Below, piece by piece: positions 23,194 to 31,839 of a stretch of 39,257 nt of DNA. Below the pieces are notes generated by a model. It saw nothing but the letters and a program-made list of their open reading frames with translations. It ran no database searches and had not been told where the DNA came from. Within the stretch, counting starts at the first letter, position 1; every line of letters begins with the position of its first letter. The DNA comes from an uncultured Candidatus Saccharibacteria bacterium (GTDB lineage Bacteria; Patescibacteriota; Saccharimonadia; Saccharimonadales; Saccharimonadaceae): assembly GCA_946186455.1 (NCBI GenBank), contig CAMHNK010000005.1, positions 1 through 39,257 on the forward strand, given 5' to 3'. The translations under genes were made by a program, and so were the position numbers.

Positions 23194-24368
23194 ACACGGT
23201 AGATTTTGTCGAATTCCCAGGTAAAGATTACTATTCACCGGCCGAGCGGATTGGTGATTTGTTGAAGCAACAATTCATTAATAATCCGTACTTCTATTTC
23301 TTCTCGCCGGATGAAACCACTTCAAATCGCTTTGACGCCGTGTTCGAAATTGAAGAACGTGCATGGGGCGACCTAATCAAAAAGAATTGGGATTTGCCGG
23401 AAAGCGACCACGGCCGCATTATCGAAATGTTATCTGAAAACGTGTTGTTCTCGGTAATGACCGGGCATCTTGCCAATGGTGAGCAGGCCATGATGGGAAG
23501 CTACGAGGCTTTCTTCCCGGTGATAACAGCGCAACTTTTGCAACAAATTAAGTTTATTAAACAATCCAAGGCTTGTCCGTGGCGTGAGCCGATGCCGGCT
23601 GTAAATCTGCTTTCGACTTCGACTTGTTGGCGCCAGGATCATAATGGCTTTACGCACCAATCGCCAGCGCTGATTTCGACATTACTTAGCCATCCGTCTG
23701 ACCTTTGTAACTGTATTTTCCCAGTGGATGATGTGGCAGCCGAAGCGGCTTTTCACTTTATGCTCGGTTCAAGAGACGTTGTAAATCTTACAACATTTAA
23801 TAAGAATCCAAGGCCACGCTACATTGATTCACGCCACGCCAGATACCTGTTTGATAATTCCGGCGCGTCGATATATCGTTTCGCTTCGGATGAAAATCCA
23901 GACATTATCCTCACCGCTGCTGGCGATATCGCTACACACGAAACGCTCGAAGCGATGAAGATCCTCCGCGCCGATATGCCGAAACTCAAAATGCGTTTTG
24001 TGGGCATTAATGCGTTGTCTTACCGCGCAATTGGTACGACCGACAACAAATTATCGCACGATAAATTCGATGAATTATTCCTCGAGGGAATTCCAATTGT
24101 GGCCAACTTCCACGGTTATCCAGAGACGTTAGAAAACATTCTCGAGAATTATACCGAACGTAGGAGACTACGCGTACACGGCTTTAACGAAGAAGGCTCC
24201 ACGACGACACCGTTTGAAATGCTCCGAAAAAACGTGGCTTCAAGATATGATATTGCCTATGATATTGCAGCGGCACTCTGGCAGAACCGCCTAGCAAACA
24301 AATACCAAGACATCCTTGATGCTAATCACGAGCATGCCGTCTTCTTTGGTGAAGATTTGATTAAATAA
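23190..24368 (+). CDS. Phosphoketolase C-terminal subunit (split XFP)
   Basis: A 392-aa protein equivalent to the second half of phosphoketolase: FFSPDETTSNRFDAVFEIEE, GRIIEMLSEN (canonical SEH or SET), MMGSYEAFFPVITAQLLQQI, STCWRQDHNGFTHQSP, and the C-terminal RVHGFNEEGSTTTPFEMLRK. The ATG at 23190 overlaps the TGA of the N-terminal gene, and a purine-rich GAAGAGGGG lies ~10 nt upstream. The two chains total about 703 aa against roughly 790 for single-chain enzymes, with ~30 linker residues missing at the junction. There is no sign of a frameshift, so this is a true two-subunit arrangement. Confidence 0.88.
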   Translation: MNTVDFVEFPGKDYYSPAERIGDLLKQQFINNPYFYFFSPDETTSNRFDAVFEIEERAWGDLIKKNWDLPESDHGRIIEMLSENVLFSVMTGHLANGEQAMMGSYEAFFPVITAQLLQQIKFIKQSKACPWREPMPAVNLLSTSTCWRQDHNGFTHQSPALISTLLSHPSDLCNCIFPVDDVAAEAAFHFMLGSRDVVNLTTFNKNPRPRYIDSRHARYLFDNSGASIYRFASDENPDIILTAAGDIATHETLEAMKILRADMPKLKMRFVGINALSYRAIGTTDNKLSHDKFDELFLEGIPIVANFHGYPETLENILENYTERRRLRVHGFNEEGSTTTPFEMLRKNVASRYDIAYDIAAALWQNRLANKYQDILDANHEHAVFFGEDLIK

Positions 24369-24375
24369 AAAATTA

Positions 24376-24384
24376 TGTTATTAT
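24376..24384 (+). promoter_or_regulatory. Leaderless promoter of the PIN/TRAM gene
   Basis: TGT-TATTAT (TATTAT 24379-24384), ending 9 nt before the ATG at 24394. The weakest of the series. Confidence 0.6.
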
Positions 24385-24393
24385 ATCTGTATT

Positions 24394-25083
24394 ATGGAAT
24401 TATTTATTTTGATTGTAGTACTCGCGATTCTCGCTGAGACTACCGTTCTTGTATTACGTAAATACAAACCAACTTTTAATAGTAAACGTAAAATCTATGT
24501 CGATACGTCGGTACTAATTGACGGACGCATTTTAAATATCGCTAGAAGCGGCTTCTTAGATGGCGATTTAATCGTTTTAAAAAGCGTGCTACTCGAAATG
24601 CAACTGCTCGCCGATGGTAAAGATTCCGATAAGCGCGCAAGAGCGAGAGCTGGCCTTGAAACAGTCGCTGAACTCGAGCGCGTCGTGAATGTAAACACCG
24701 AGATCCTAGATAATGGCGGACGCTACAAAAAAGTCGACGAAGAATTATTAAAAATCGCGAAGGAAACTAAGGGTGCAATTTTAACCCTTGATTATAATTT
24801 AATTAAAGTTGCAAAAGCCGAGAAGATTGAAACTCTAAATGTAAACGAACTTGCGCTCGCACTGAGAAATGAATTCTTGCCGGGCGAGAAAATCAAGATT
24901 AAGATCCTGGAAAAAGGTTCTAATCGTGGCCAGGGTGTCGGTCATTTAGACGATGGCACGATGGTGGTGGTAGAAAATGCCGCTAACAAAATCGGCAAGG
25001 AGATTATCGTAGAATTTGTGAAATTCTACGAAACTCCTGCCGGTAAGATGATCTTTGCGAGACCAGTGAATAAGAAGAAGTAA
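24394..25083 (+). CDS. Membrane-anchored PIN-TRAM domain protein (YacL-like)
   Basis: A 229-aa protein. One N-terminal helix (LFILIVVLAILAETTVLVLR) is followed by a PIN nuclease domain (~residues 33-155) with acidic residues in VDTSVLIDGRIL, VLLEMQ and ILTLDYNLIKVA, and a C-terminal TRAM RNA-binding domain (GQGVGHLDDGTMVVVENAAN). It corresponds to the C-terminal half of Bacillus YacL, which has more helices. The likely role is RNA binding or cleavage at the membrane. It converges with the PBP gene, with 1 nt between the stops and no terminator visible. Confidence 0.88.
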   Translation: MELFILIVVLAILAETTVLVLRKYKPTFNSKRKIYVDTSVLIDGRILNIARSGFLDGDLIVLKSVLLEMQLLADGKDSDKRARARAGLETVAELERVVNVNTEILDNGGRYKKVDEELLKIAKETKGAILTLDYNLIKVAKAEKIETLNVNELALALRNEFLPGEKIKIKILEKGSNRGQGVGHLDDGTMVVVENAANKIGKEIIVEFVKFYETPAGKMIFARPVNKKK

Positions 25084-25084
25084 C

Positions 25085-28072
25085 TTATTCACCGGAACTT
25101 TGGTCGATTTGTAAGGTTGCTACTGCAGTGTAGCCAACGTTATCGGAGATCATGATTTTGAGTGACTTCTCGGTACCATTCAAGGTGTAGCCGTTAATGA
25201 CGCCATTTGAAGCCACGGAGATTGCATTGTTTTCAACGCCATCCACATAAAGCGTGTAACCGACGATCGCGTTCGAACCGCGACGAATAGTGGCAATGAT
25301 TTGGTTGCCGGACGTCGAGAGTGAGACGGAAGGCGGTGTGTAATCGCAGGTGTCACTGACTTCATTATTGTATGGTTCTGGAACGTTGTAGGATTCCTTC
25401 TTCGTGATTGGATCCATAACCTTGTTCACTTCGATACCAATCTTGAAGGCTTCTTGCGTACAAGATGAAGCAAGTTTGTAATTGTAACGGTTAAAGACTA
25501 ACGTTTCCTTAGTGACACCCGAGTTCTTACTGGGGTCGTACCAGCTCGGCCAAATATCGTTCTGACCATTGACGGTCAAACGCTTGATGCCGGCTGGCTG
25601 TGCGATGGCTTGATTGGCAGCATATTTACCTTCTGGAATGTAGACCTCGTTGTGAGCTCTATCCATGTAGCGTTGGACGGCAAATCTAACTGGATCACCG
25701 GAACCGACCGCGAAGCCGGAACCATCGGCGTTACCGTTCCAAACAAAGGTCGAAAGGGCAGGTGAATAGCTTTCAATGAGGGAGTCCTTCACGGTAGTGG
25801 AGCTGGCGGTCGTAGTAGTACCAGTCTTCGTCGCAGTCCAAACATTTGGAATGAGGAAGCCGGTAGTACTGTTGGCCCAGCGGGCGCCACGGTCGTTTAA
25901 GATGCTCGAAACCATGTAGGCGACTTGTTCATCAACTACGCGAGTAGCTGGAGAATCAGTCCATTTCTCGATGGTGTCACCGGTCGAATTCTTCACCTCT
26001 AGCACGTAGGAAAGTGGTTTGTAGGAACCACCACGAGCAAGGGAAGCGTAAGCGTTCGCGTGCTCGACCATGTGGACACCACAACCAGAGCCGATGGCGA
26101 TAGAGAGACCATAGCCACTACGGTCCTTACAATAGGCTTCGTCGCCAAGGGCATGGGCAACTTTCAAAGAATTGTCGATACCATTAATATATAGGGCTTT
26201 TACAGCGGCGATGTTCAAAGAGTGACCGAGCGAGAAGCGAATCGAAACGTTACCATAGAAGGTGTTCGTTGCGTTCGTCATACAGTTTCTAACGGCGCCG
26301 TTACAATAGAGTTTATCGATGTTTTCATCTTTTAGAATCGTACCTGGGCCATAGTTGATACCATCGCGCTGCATGAAGAGCGGGGCATAGTCGAGAATCG
26401 GCTTAATAGATGAACCTGGCTCGATTAGAGAGTCCGTTGTCACATTCAACTCACCGAAGGCCTTGTTATTGAAGTTGGCGGAGCCGACCATCGCAACGAC
26501 TTGCGACGTTTCGACATCGATTGAAACGAGCGCCATGTTGTTGGTGCGGTTCGTAACGGCAGCTTTTTCCATGCCGATGTTTACAGCATCTTGAGCAATG
26601 TCTTGGAGACGCCAGTCGAGGGTGGTAATAATCGTCCAACCACCGGCACGCATCGTAGAGATGCCATATTTCTCTTCAAGTTGTTTCTTTACTTCAAGCA
26701 CGAAGTGTGGCGCTTTCATATCCGCATATTGACTAGATTCCGGCTTAATCGTAGCAAGAATGTCAACGGCCTTGGCTTCTTCGGCTTCTTCGGTCGTAAT
26801 GTAACCAAGTTCGGCCATTACATCGAGCGTGTGTTGTTGGCGCCAAATCAATTGATCGTGACCATATTCATTATATGGGTTAAACACGGCCGGGTTGTTT
26901 GGAATCGCAGCGAGAAGCGCACATTCAGCCAGAGTCAAATCTTTCACAGACTTGCCGAAGTAAGTACGGGCAGCAGACTCAACACCGTTACGGCGACCAC
27001 CGTATGGTGATTGGTTGAGATACATCGTTAAGATTTCGTCCTTTGAATACATGCGCTCAAGCTCAATGGCAAGGATAAGCTCTTTGATCTTACGCGAAAG
27101 ACCACCACGGTTGGAGCTCGCGGCTTCGTCGGCAAAGTAAACCTGCTTAATCAGCTGCTGGGTGAGAGTAGAACCACCTTGCACCTGCTTACCAGTAACC
27201 GTCATAAAGAAGGCACGAGTAAGGCCGACTAGGTCAACGCCGATATGGTTGTAGAAGTTCTTATCCTCAATGGCAACTGTCGCTTGCTTCATGATTTTTG
27301 GAATATCTTCACTATCAACCACGAGGCGATAGTTTTCGCTACCAGTATCTTTCCAGAGCAATACGCCGTTACGATCGAGATAAGTATTGACCGTTTCAGA
27401 AATCGACATTTCATCAAGGCGAATTTCATCGAGGTCTTTCTTATAGTAAAGGAATAGACCAGCAATGAAGATAACTAAGAGTAGGAAACAAGTACCAATG
27501 AATTTGAGAATGGCTTTTTGGCCACGCCACGAGAACCACCAACGGAAAACACGCTTCGGGTGTAATCTCGCGAAGAATCTCTTAATTGGTTCCTTAGGTA
27601 ATGATGCAAGATCCTCTGCCTTACGGCGAGCTTCAGCTTCCTTTTTAGCTTTGCGGCGTTCGCGCCACCTAGCAAAAAAGCCCAAACTATTCTTTGGTTT
27701 TGACTGCTTCTGCTTTTTAGATTTCTTTGCTTTCGCCATCTCCTCGGACACCTTATCTTCTTTAGTTTCTTCCTGAACCTTGGCTTCCTGGGTTTTGGTC
27801 TCAGGGGCTTTAACTTCAGGGGTTTTTGCTACGGCTTTTACGACCGGCTCCTTCGCAACCGGTTTGACAGTCGGCTTCACGTCAGAAACCTTTACTGTAG
27901 CTTTTCCTTCAGGCACTTTCGTGACTTCTTCGTCATTTAAATCATTAATACGAATCTTGACTTTATTCGTATTATCAGCTGTTTTTCTGACGGTTTCGTC
28001 TGGCCTTTTTTGATTTGGTGTTCTAGGCTTGCTAGACGGCAAAATAACGTCCACTCTTTTCTTTTTAGCCAT
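25085..28072 (-). CDS. Class A penicillin-binding protein (PBP1A-like)
   Basis: From the ATG at 28072 (MAKKKRVDVILPSSKPRTPN) the protein has 995 aa. A ~175-residue basic, Pro/Lys/Val-rich cytoplasmic tail precedes one transmembrane helix (FIGTCFLLLVIFIAGLFLYY). The GT51 glycosyltransferase shows EDKNFYNHIGVD and GGSTLTQQLIKQ. The transpeptidase has SxxK (EPGSSIKPILDY), SxN (GHSLN) and KTGT (TATKTGTTTT). A C-terminal Ig-like region (PPSVSLSTSGNQIIATIRRG) follows. It polymerises and crosslinks peptidoglycan, with MurJ encoded divergently supplying lipid II. The in-frame ATG at 28090 is rejected because the -10 box lies after it. Confidence 0.93.
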   Translation of the reverse strand: MAKKKRVDVILPSSKPRTPNQKRPDETVRKTADNTNKVKIRINDLNDEEVTKVPEGKATVKVSDVKPTVKPVAKEPVVKAVAKTPEVKAPETKTQEAKVQEETKEDKVSEEMAKAKKSKKQKQSKPKNSLGFFARWRERRKAKKEAEARRKAEDLASLPKEPIKRFFARLHPKRVFRWWFSWRGQKAILKFIGTCFLLLVIFIAGLFLYYKKDLDEIRLDEMSISETVNTYLDRNGVLLWKDTGSENYRLVVDSEDIPKIMKQATVAIEDKNFYNHIGVDLVGLTRAFFMTVTGKQVQGGSTLTQQLIKQVYFADEAASSNRGGLSRKIKELILAIELERMYSKDEILTMYLNQSPYGGRRNGVESAARTYFGKSVKDLTLAECALLAAIPNNPAVFNPYNEYGHDQLIWRQQHTLDVMAELGYITTEEAEEAKAVDILATIKPESSQYADMKAPHFVLEVKKQLEEKYGISTMRAGGWTIITTLDWRLQDIAQDAVNIGMEKAAVTNRTNNMALVSIDVETSQVVAMVGSANFNNKAFGELNVTTDSLIEPGSSIKPILDYAPLFMQRDGINYGPGTILKDENIDKLYCNGAVRNCMTNATNTFYGNVSIRFSLGHSLNIAAVKALYINGIDNSLKVAHALGDEAYCKDRSGYGLSIAIGSGCGVHMVEHANAYASLARGGSYKPLSYVLEVKNSTGDTIEKWTDSPATRVVDEQVAYMVSSILNDRGARWANSTTGFLIPNVWTATKTGTTTTASSTTVKDSLIESYSPALSTFVWNGNADGSGFAVGSGDPVRFAVQRYMDRAHNEVYIPEGKYAANQAIAQPAGIKRLTVNGQNDIWPSWYDPSKNSGVTKETLVFNRYNYKLASSCTQEAFKIGIEVNKVMDPITKKESYNVPEPYNNEVSDTCDYTPPSVSLSTSGNQIIATIRRGSNAIVGYTLYVDGVENNAISVASNGVINGYTLNGTEKSLKIMISDNVGYTAVATLQIDQSSGE

Positions 28073-28078
28073 ATATTT

Positions 28079-28098
28079 ATTGTAGCACATGTTATAAT
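28079..28098. promoter_or_regulatory. Back-to-back leaderless promoters for PBP1A (-) and murJ (+)
   Basis: Minus: TGC-TACAAT (TACAAT 28084-28079), 6 nt before the PBP ATG. Plus: TGT-TATAAT (TATAAT 28093-28098), 7 nt before the murJ ATG. The two -10 boxes are 8 nt apart, so each promoter's -35 region would fall at the start codon of the other gene. Confidence 0.75.
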
Positions 28099-28105
28099 AA
28101 TAAAT

Positions 28106-29746
28106 ATGAAAAAGTTCCGTTTTAAGTCCGTGGTGCAGCTTGCAAATATGAAGATGTCCGTCAAGGCTGCGGCTATCGTTCTGGCCAGTTCCACGCTTAT
28201 TTCGGCGCTACTTGGTTTGTTCCGTGATCGTCTTTTGAACTCTTATTATCTAGGTACTTATCCAACCGGTATTGATGCTTACACAGCCGCATTTACGATT
28301 CCGGATTTCATGTTTTTTATTCTGACTTCTGGCGCACTTGCGGTGTCGTTTATTCCAGTCTTTAACCAACGTCTCGCGACTGGTAACAAAAAATCGGCCT
28401 GGGAACTTTCCGCCAGTTTAACGAATTTACTAGCACTGCTTACACTTACAGCCAGTATTCTAATTATGATTTTTGCCGAGCCACTCATTCGTTATGTCGT
28501 GAGCCCAGGGCTTGATGAGTCGGGCATGATTCTTGCCATTAATATGACACGTGTGATTGCGATTAATCCGTTCCTATTTAGTATTGCGACGGTTCTGACT
28601 TCCATTCAGCAGGCGGTCGGTCGATTCGTGTTTTATGCGTTTGCACCGGCTATATATAATATTGGTATTATCATCGGTATTACTTGGTTCACGGGTGGAA
28701 TAAATTTGTTCGGCGTGCAGATTTTTGAAGGTGGCATTATGGGTGTCGCGCTCGGCGTGATTCTTGGTGCCGTGATGCAGCTCATCGTTTCGTTAATTGG
28801 CTTGTTCGGTCTTGGCTTTGATTATAATTTCAAAATCAATTGGAAGAATCAGGGTTTTCGCACCATTTTGAAATTACTCCCAGCTCGTTCACTCGACCAG
28901 GGAATTGACTATGTGAACGCGATCGTAAACACCAACCTTTCGTCTCGCATGGGTGCTGGTGCGGTGCGTTCGTTTAACCAAGCTTCATCACTTCACCAGA
29001 TGCCAGTGAATTTGATTGGTGTTGCGATTTCGACCGCTTTCTTCCCGAAGCTAACTGAGGAACTCGGCACGGGTGACGATAATGAATTCTTTAATACGTT
29101 TAGAAAAGCGCTTAGGATGATTATTTGGATTTCACTACCGGTTGCTGCGATTGCTTTCTTTACGCGTGGCTACGTGGTAAGTTTTATTTCGAACATTGGT
29201 AATAACGATAGTAACGGCACGATTGCTTCAGTGCTTGGGACGTTATGTATTGCGATTTTTGCGCGTTCGATTTTCCATATTGCCTCGCGTGGATTCTATG
29301 CCTACCAGGATACGAAGACACCGTTTCGCGTTTCGATTGTCGCTATTGGCCTTACGATCCTATTCTCGGTGTGGTTCTATTTCATGGGGCTCGGTGTAGA
29401 CGGGCTCGGTATGGCGCAGTCACTCGGTGCAATCATCGAAATCATCATATTATTATATATATTGCAACGACGCTCAAATAATCGCATTCTAAATAAAGAG
29501 TTTTGGAAAGCGACCGCTAAGATTGTAATCGCTACAATTATTGCGGGTTGTGCGGCCTTTTCGCTTACGAAATTTATTCCTTTGATGGCAACCGACTCGT
29601 CACTCGTAATTACGATTCCGAAATTCTTACTGATTTCTGGCACATCGATTCTCGTTTATGGCGCCGCGAGCTTCTTCCTCGATCTTGAAGAAGTAAAACC
29701 AATTGTGGCAAGTGTCAAGAAAATCCTCTTCAAAAATCTCAAATAG
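28106..29746 (+). CDS. murJ: Lipid II flippase MurJ
   Basis: From the ATG at 28106 the protein has 546 aa (MKKFRFKSVVQLANMKMSVK). It is a MATE/MOP-superfamily membrane protein with about 14 helices. MurJ-like segments: STLISALLGLFRDRLLNSYY with the conserved RD-type N-terminal motif, ISTAFFPKLTEE, and FHIASRGFYAYQDTKTPFRV. It moves lipid II to the outside for PBP1A, whose gene shares the intergenic promoter region. The longer frame from 28010 overlaps the PBP gene and is rejected. Confidence 0.92.
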   Translation: MKKFRFKSVVQLANMKMSVKAAAIVLASSTLISALLGLFRDRLLNSYYLGTYPTGIDAYTAAFTIPDFMFFILTSGALAVSFIPVFNQRLATGNKKSAWELSASLTNLLALLTLTASILIMIFAEPLIRYVVSPGLDESGMILAINMTRVIAINPFLFSIATVLTSIQQAVGRFVFYAFAPAIYNIGIIIGITWFTGGINLFGVQIFEGGIMGVALGVILGAVMQLIVSLIGLFGLGFDYNFKINWKNQGFRTILKLLPARSLDQGIDYVNAIVNTNLSSRMGAGAVRSFNQASSLHQMPVNLIGVAISTAFFPKLTEELGTGDDNEFFNTFRKALRMIIWISLPVAAIAFFTRGYVVSFISNIGNNDSNGTIASVLGTLCIAIFARSIFHIASRGFYAYQDTKTPFRVSIVAIGLTILFSVWFYFMGLGVDGLGMAQSLGAIIEIIILLYILQRRSNNRILNKEFWKATAKIVIATIIAGCAAFSLTKFIPLMATDSSLVITIPKFLLISGTSILVYGAASFFLDLEEVKPIVASVKKILFKNLK

Positions 29747-29755
29747 TGCTATAAT
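29747..29755 (+). promoter_or_regulatory. Leaderless promoter of gatC
   Basis: TGC-TATAAT (TATAAT 29750-29755) directly after the murJ stop TAG, ending 7 nt before the ATG at 29763. Confidence 0.75.
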
Positions 29756-29762
29756 TTAAGAT

Positions 29763-30050
29763 ATGGAAGTTAACTGCGAGACCATCAAGCATTTGGCACA
29801 GTTGTCTAATTTTTCGATGAGCGACAAGCAAGCCGAAAAGCTAACTGGTGATTTAAAAAACATTATTAACTATATTTCTGAACTCGACAAACTCGATACG
29901 GACGGAATTGAACCAACTTATCAAGTTTTTGAAATGGAGAACGTCTGGCGCGATGACGAGATCCTACCTCAAGATGCTGACCGCGAACAATTACTCGCAT
30001 TAACCAAAGAAGAAAAAGACCATCAAATTAAAGTGCCAAAGGTGTTGTAA
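29763..30050 (+). CDS. gatC: Asp-tRNA(Asn)/Glu-tRNA(Gln) amidotransferase subunit C
   Basis: A 95-aa protein with the GatC pattern: IKHLAQLSNFSMSDKQAEKL, DLKNIINYISELDKLDTDGI, PTYQVFEMENVWRDDE. It wraps GatA and GatB and stabilises the complex. Its stop overlaps the gatA start (TAATG). It heads a four- or five-gene operon. Confidence 0.93.
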   Translation: MEVNCETIKHLAQLSNFSMSDKQAEKLTGDLKNIINYISELDKLDTDGIEPTYQVFEMENVWRDDEILPQDADREQLLALTKEEKDHQIKVPKVL

Positions 30051-31420
30051 TGAAAACTGCGAATAAAACTGTCACTGCAACTAAACTTGTAAAAGATGCG
30101 CTTGGGAAAGCCAAGCATTTTAAAGAATACAATATCTTTAACTATCTCAATGAAGAAGGTGCCCTAAAGAAAGCTGCCGAAATCGACGAAAGAATTGCAC
30201 GTGGTGAAAAGGTCGGAAAACTTGCTGGTGTGCCATTTGCAATTAAGGATAATTACTTGAGCCCAGAAGGCGAGACAACTGCTTCAGCTCATATCCTAGA
30301 GGGTTTCACTTCACCAATCACTGCAACTTGCGTCGAAAAACTCTTGGCAGAAGACGCGATTTTAATTGGTCGCACCAATCTCGACGCTTTCGCACATGGT
30401 TCATCGACTGAGAACTCTTATTATGGCCCGACTTTGAACGCTTACGACAAAGAGCGCGTCGCTGGTGGTTCGTCCGGTGGCTCCGCCGTAGCCGTAGCAC
30501 TGGATATTGTGGAATTTGCGACCGGTTCCGATACTGGTGGCTCAATTCGTCAGCCAGCTTCGTTCAACGGCGTTTATGGTCTGAAACCAACTTATGGCGC
30601 CGTTTCACGTTATGGCGTCGTAGCGATGGCCTCTTCGACCGACTGTATGGGCTTCTTTACGAAGACTCCAGAAGACATGGATCTTCTCATGTCGATTGCG
30701 ACAGGCCAGGATCCAAAGGACATGACTTCGCTCCCGGATTTCTATGAGAAATCCGAAGTGAAAAAGGTGAAGAAGATTGGTGTGGTTAAAGATTTTGATA
30801 ATGACTCGGTAAATGTTGAAATTCGTGACGCTTTGAAGAAAAAGACCGAAGATTTGAAGAAAAAGGGTTACGAGATTGTCGAACTCGATATGCCGACTCT
30901 AAAATACGCGCTCGCTGCCTATTATATTATTGTGCCAGCCGAAGTAGCTTCGAACTTGTCGCGTTATGATGGCGTGCGCTATGGTTTTCGTTCGGAGAAT
31001 TCCAAGGATCTCGAATCGCTTTATGAAAATACGCGTGATGAAGGCTTTATGCCAGAAAACAAGCGCCGTATTATGATTGGTAACTTCGTTTTGTCGTCTG
31101 GTTTTTACGATGCTTATTTCTTGAAGGCCGCGAAAGCCAGAACTCTCATTGTAAAGGAATATGAAGATGCCTTTAATAAATGTGACTTTATCCTGACGCC
31201 AGTTTCACCAAACTACGCCTTCAAATTAGGTGAAAAAGTAAATGATCCAATTGCAATGTATCTCGAAGATTTGATGAGTGTGTCACTCAACCTTGCTGGT
31301 GTACCGGGTCTTGCGGTGCCAGTAGGGAAAACTAAATCTGGTTTACCGATTGGTTTGCAATTAGTCGGACCAAGGCGGAGTGATAAAGCGTTAATTGAAT
31401 TCGCAAAGGAGCTTAAATAA
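30050..31420 (+). CDS. gatA: Amidotransferase subunit A (GatA)
   Basis: A 456-aa amidase-signature enzyme. The Ser-cisSer-Lys triad sits in VPFAIKDNY (Lys), GGSSGGSAVAVALDI (cis-Ser) and GSDTGGSIRQPASFNGVYGL (nucleophile). LNLAGVPGLAVPVGKTKSGL and GLQLVGPRRSDK are also diagnostic. It releases ammonia from Gln for GatB, completing Gln-tRNA or Asn-tRNA synthesis. Stop overlaps the next start (TAATG). Confidence 0.96.
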   Translation: MKTANKTVTATKLVKDALGKAKHFKEYNIFNYLNEEGALKKAAEIDERIARGEKVGKLAGVPFAIKDNYLSPEGETTASAHILEGFTSPITATCVEKLLAEDAILIGRTNLDAFAHGSSTENSYYGPTLNAYDKERVAGGSSGGSAVAVALDIVEFATGSDTGGSIRQPASFNGVYGLKPTYGAVSRYGVVAMASSTDCMGFFTKTPEDMDLLMSIATGQDPKDMTSLPDFYEKSEVKKVKKIGVVKDFDNDSVNVEIRDALKKKTEDLKKKGYEIVELDMPTLKYALAAYYIIVPAEVASNLSRYDGVRYGFRSENSKDLESLYENTRDEGFMPENKRRIMIGNFVLSSGFYDAYFLKAAKARTLIVKEYEDAFNKCDFILTPVSPNYAFKLGEKVNDPIAMYLEDLMSVSLNLAGVPGLAVPVGKTKSGLPIGLQLVGPRRSDKALIEFAKELK

Positions 31421-31839
31421 TGGATGGTGGGGTTATCACATTTGTTATTGCCATATTAATTATTGGTGTGTTTTTATTTATCGCTTTTGGTTTAACTGGC
31501 AAGCGTGGACACAAATTCGATATGCGCGAATACCAAGCTAGATTTCTGGCGATTGAAAACAAGTTAAATCGCGAGAATCCAGCCACTTTTGAGACGACGA
31601 TTATTAATTGTGATAAATTGCTTGATCGTGCCCTAATTGAAATGGGTATTCCAGGCAAAACGATGGGTGACCGGTTGAAGCGTTGTGGCACGAAGTTCAA
31701 TAATCTCGATGCCGTCTGGCGTGCGCACAAAATGCGCAATATGATTGCCCACGAGAGCGATTTCGAGTTAACCTACAAGCAAGCCCAAAACGCAGTCGAA
31801 GTTTATAAGCAAGCATTAAAAGACTTAGGAGCTATCTAA
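31420..31839 (+). CDS. Membrane-anchored HEPN-like protein in the gat operon
   Basis: A 139-aa protein. Residues ~5-25 form one transmembrane helix (ITFVIAILIIGVFLFIAFGL). The rest is an all-helical soluble domain with RNMIAH at residues 106-111, an Rx4H motif like the catalytic motif of HEPN ribonucleases, inside a helix followed by ESDFELTYKQAQNAVEVYKQ. The helix arrangement (CDKLLDRALIEMG before it) also fits HEPN. The 1-nt overlaps on both sides (TAATG) place it firmly in the gatCAB operon. The family is inferred from the motif and fold pattern only. It might act on tRNA or be an inactive scaffold. Confidence 0.65.
   Translation: MDGGVITFVIAILIIGVFLFIAFGLTGKRGHKFDMREYQARFLAIENKLNRENPATFETTIINCDKLLDRALIEMGIPGKTMGDRLKRCGTKFNNLDAVWRAHKMRNMIAHESDFELTYKQAQNAVEVYKQALKDLGAI

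Noticed and set aside
22258-24368. Frameshifted phosphoketolase pseudogene
   Set aside because: The two frames meet in a normal ATGA overlap at the domain boundary, and no homologous residues continue past the first stop in another frame.
28010-28105. N-terminal extension of MurJ
   Set aside because: It overlaps the PBP1A gene on the other strand and lies upstream of the murJ -10 box.
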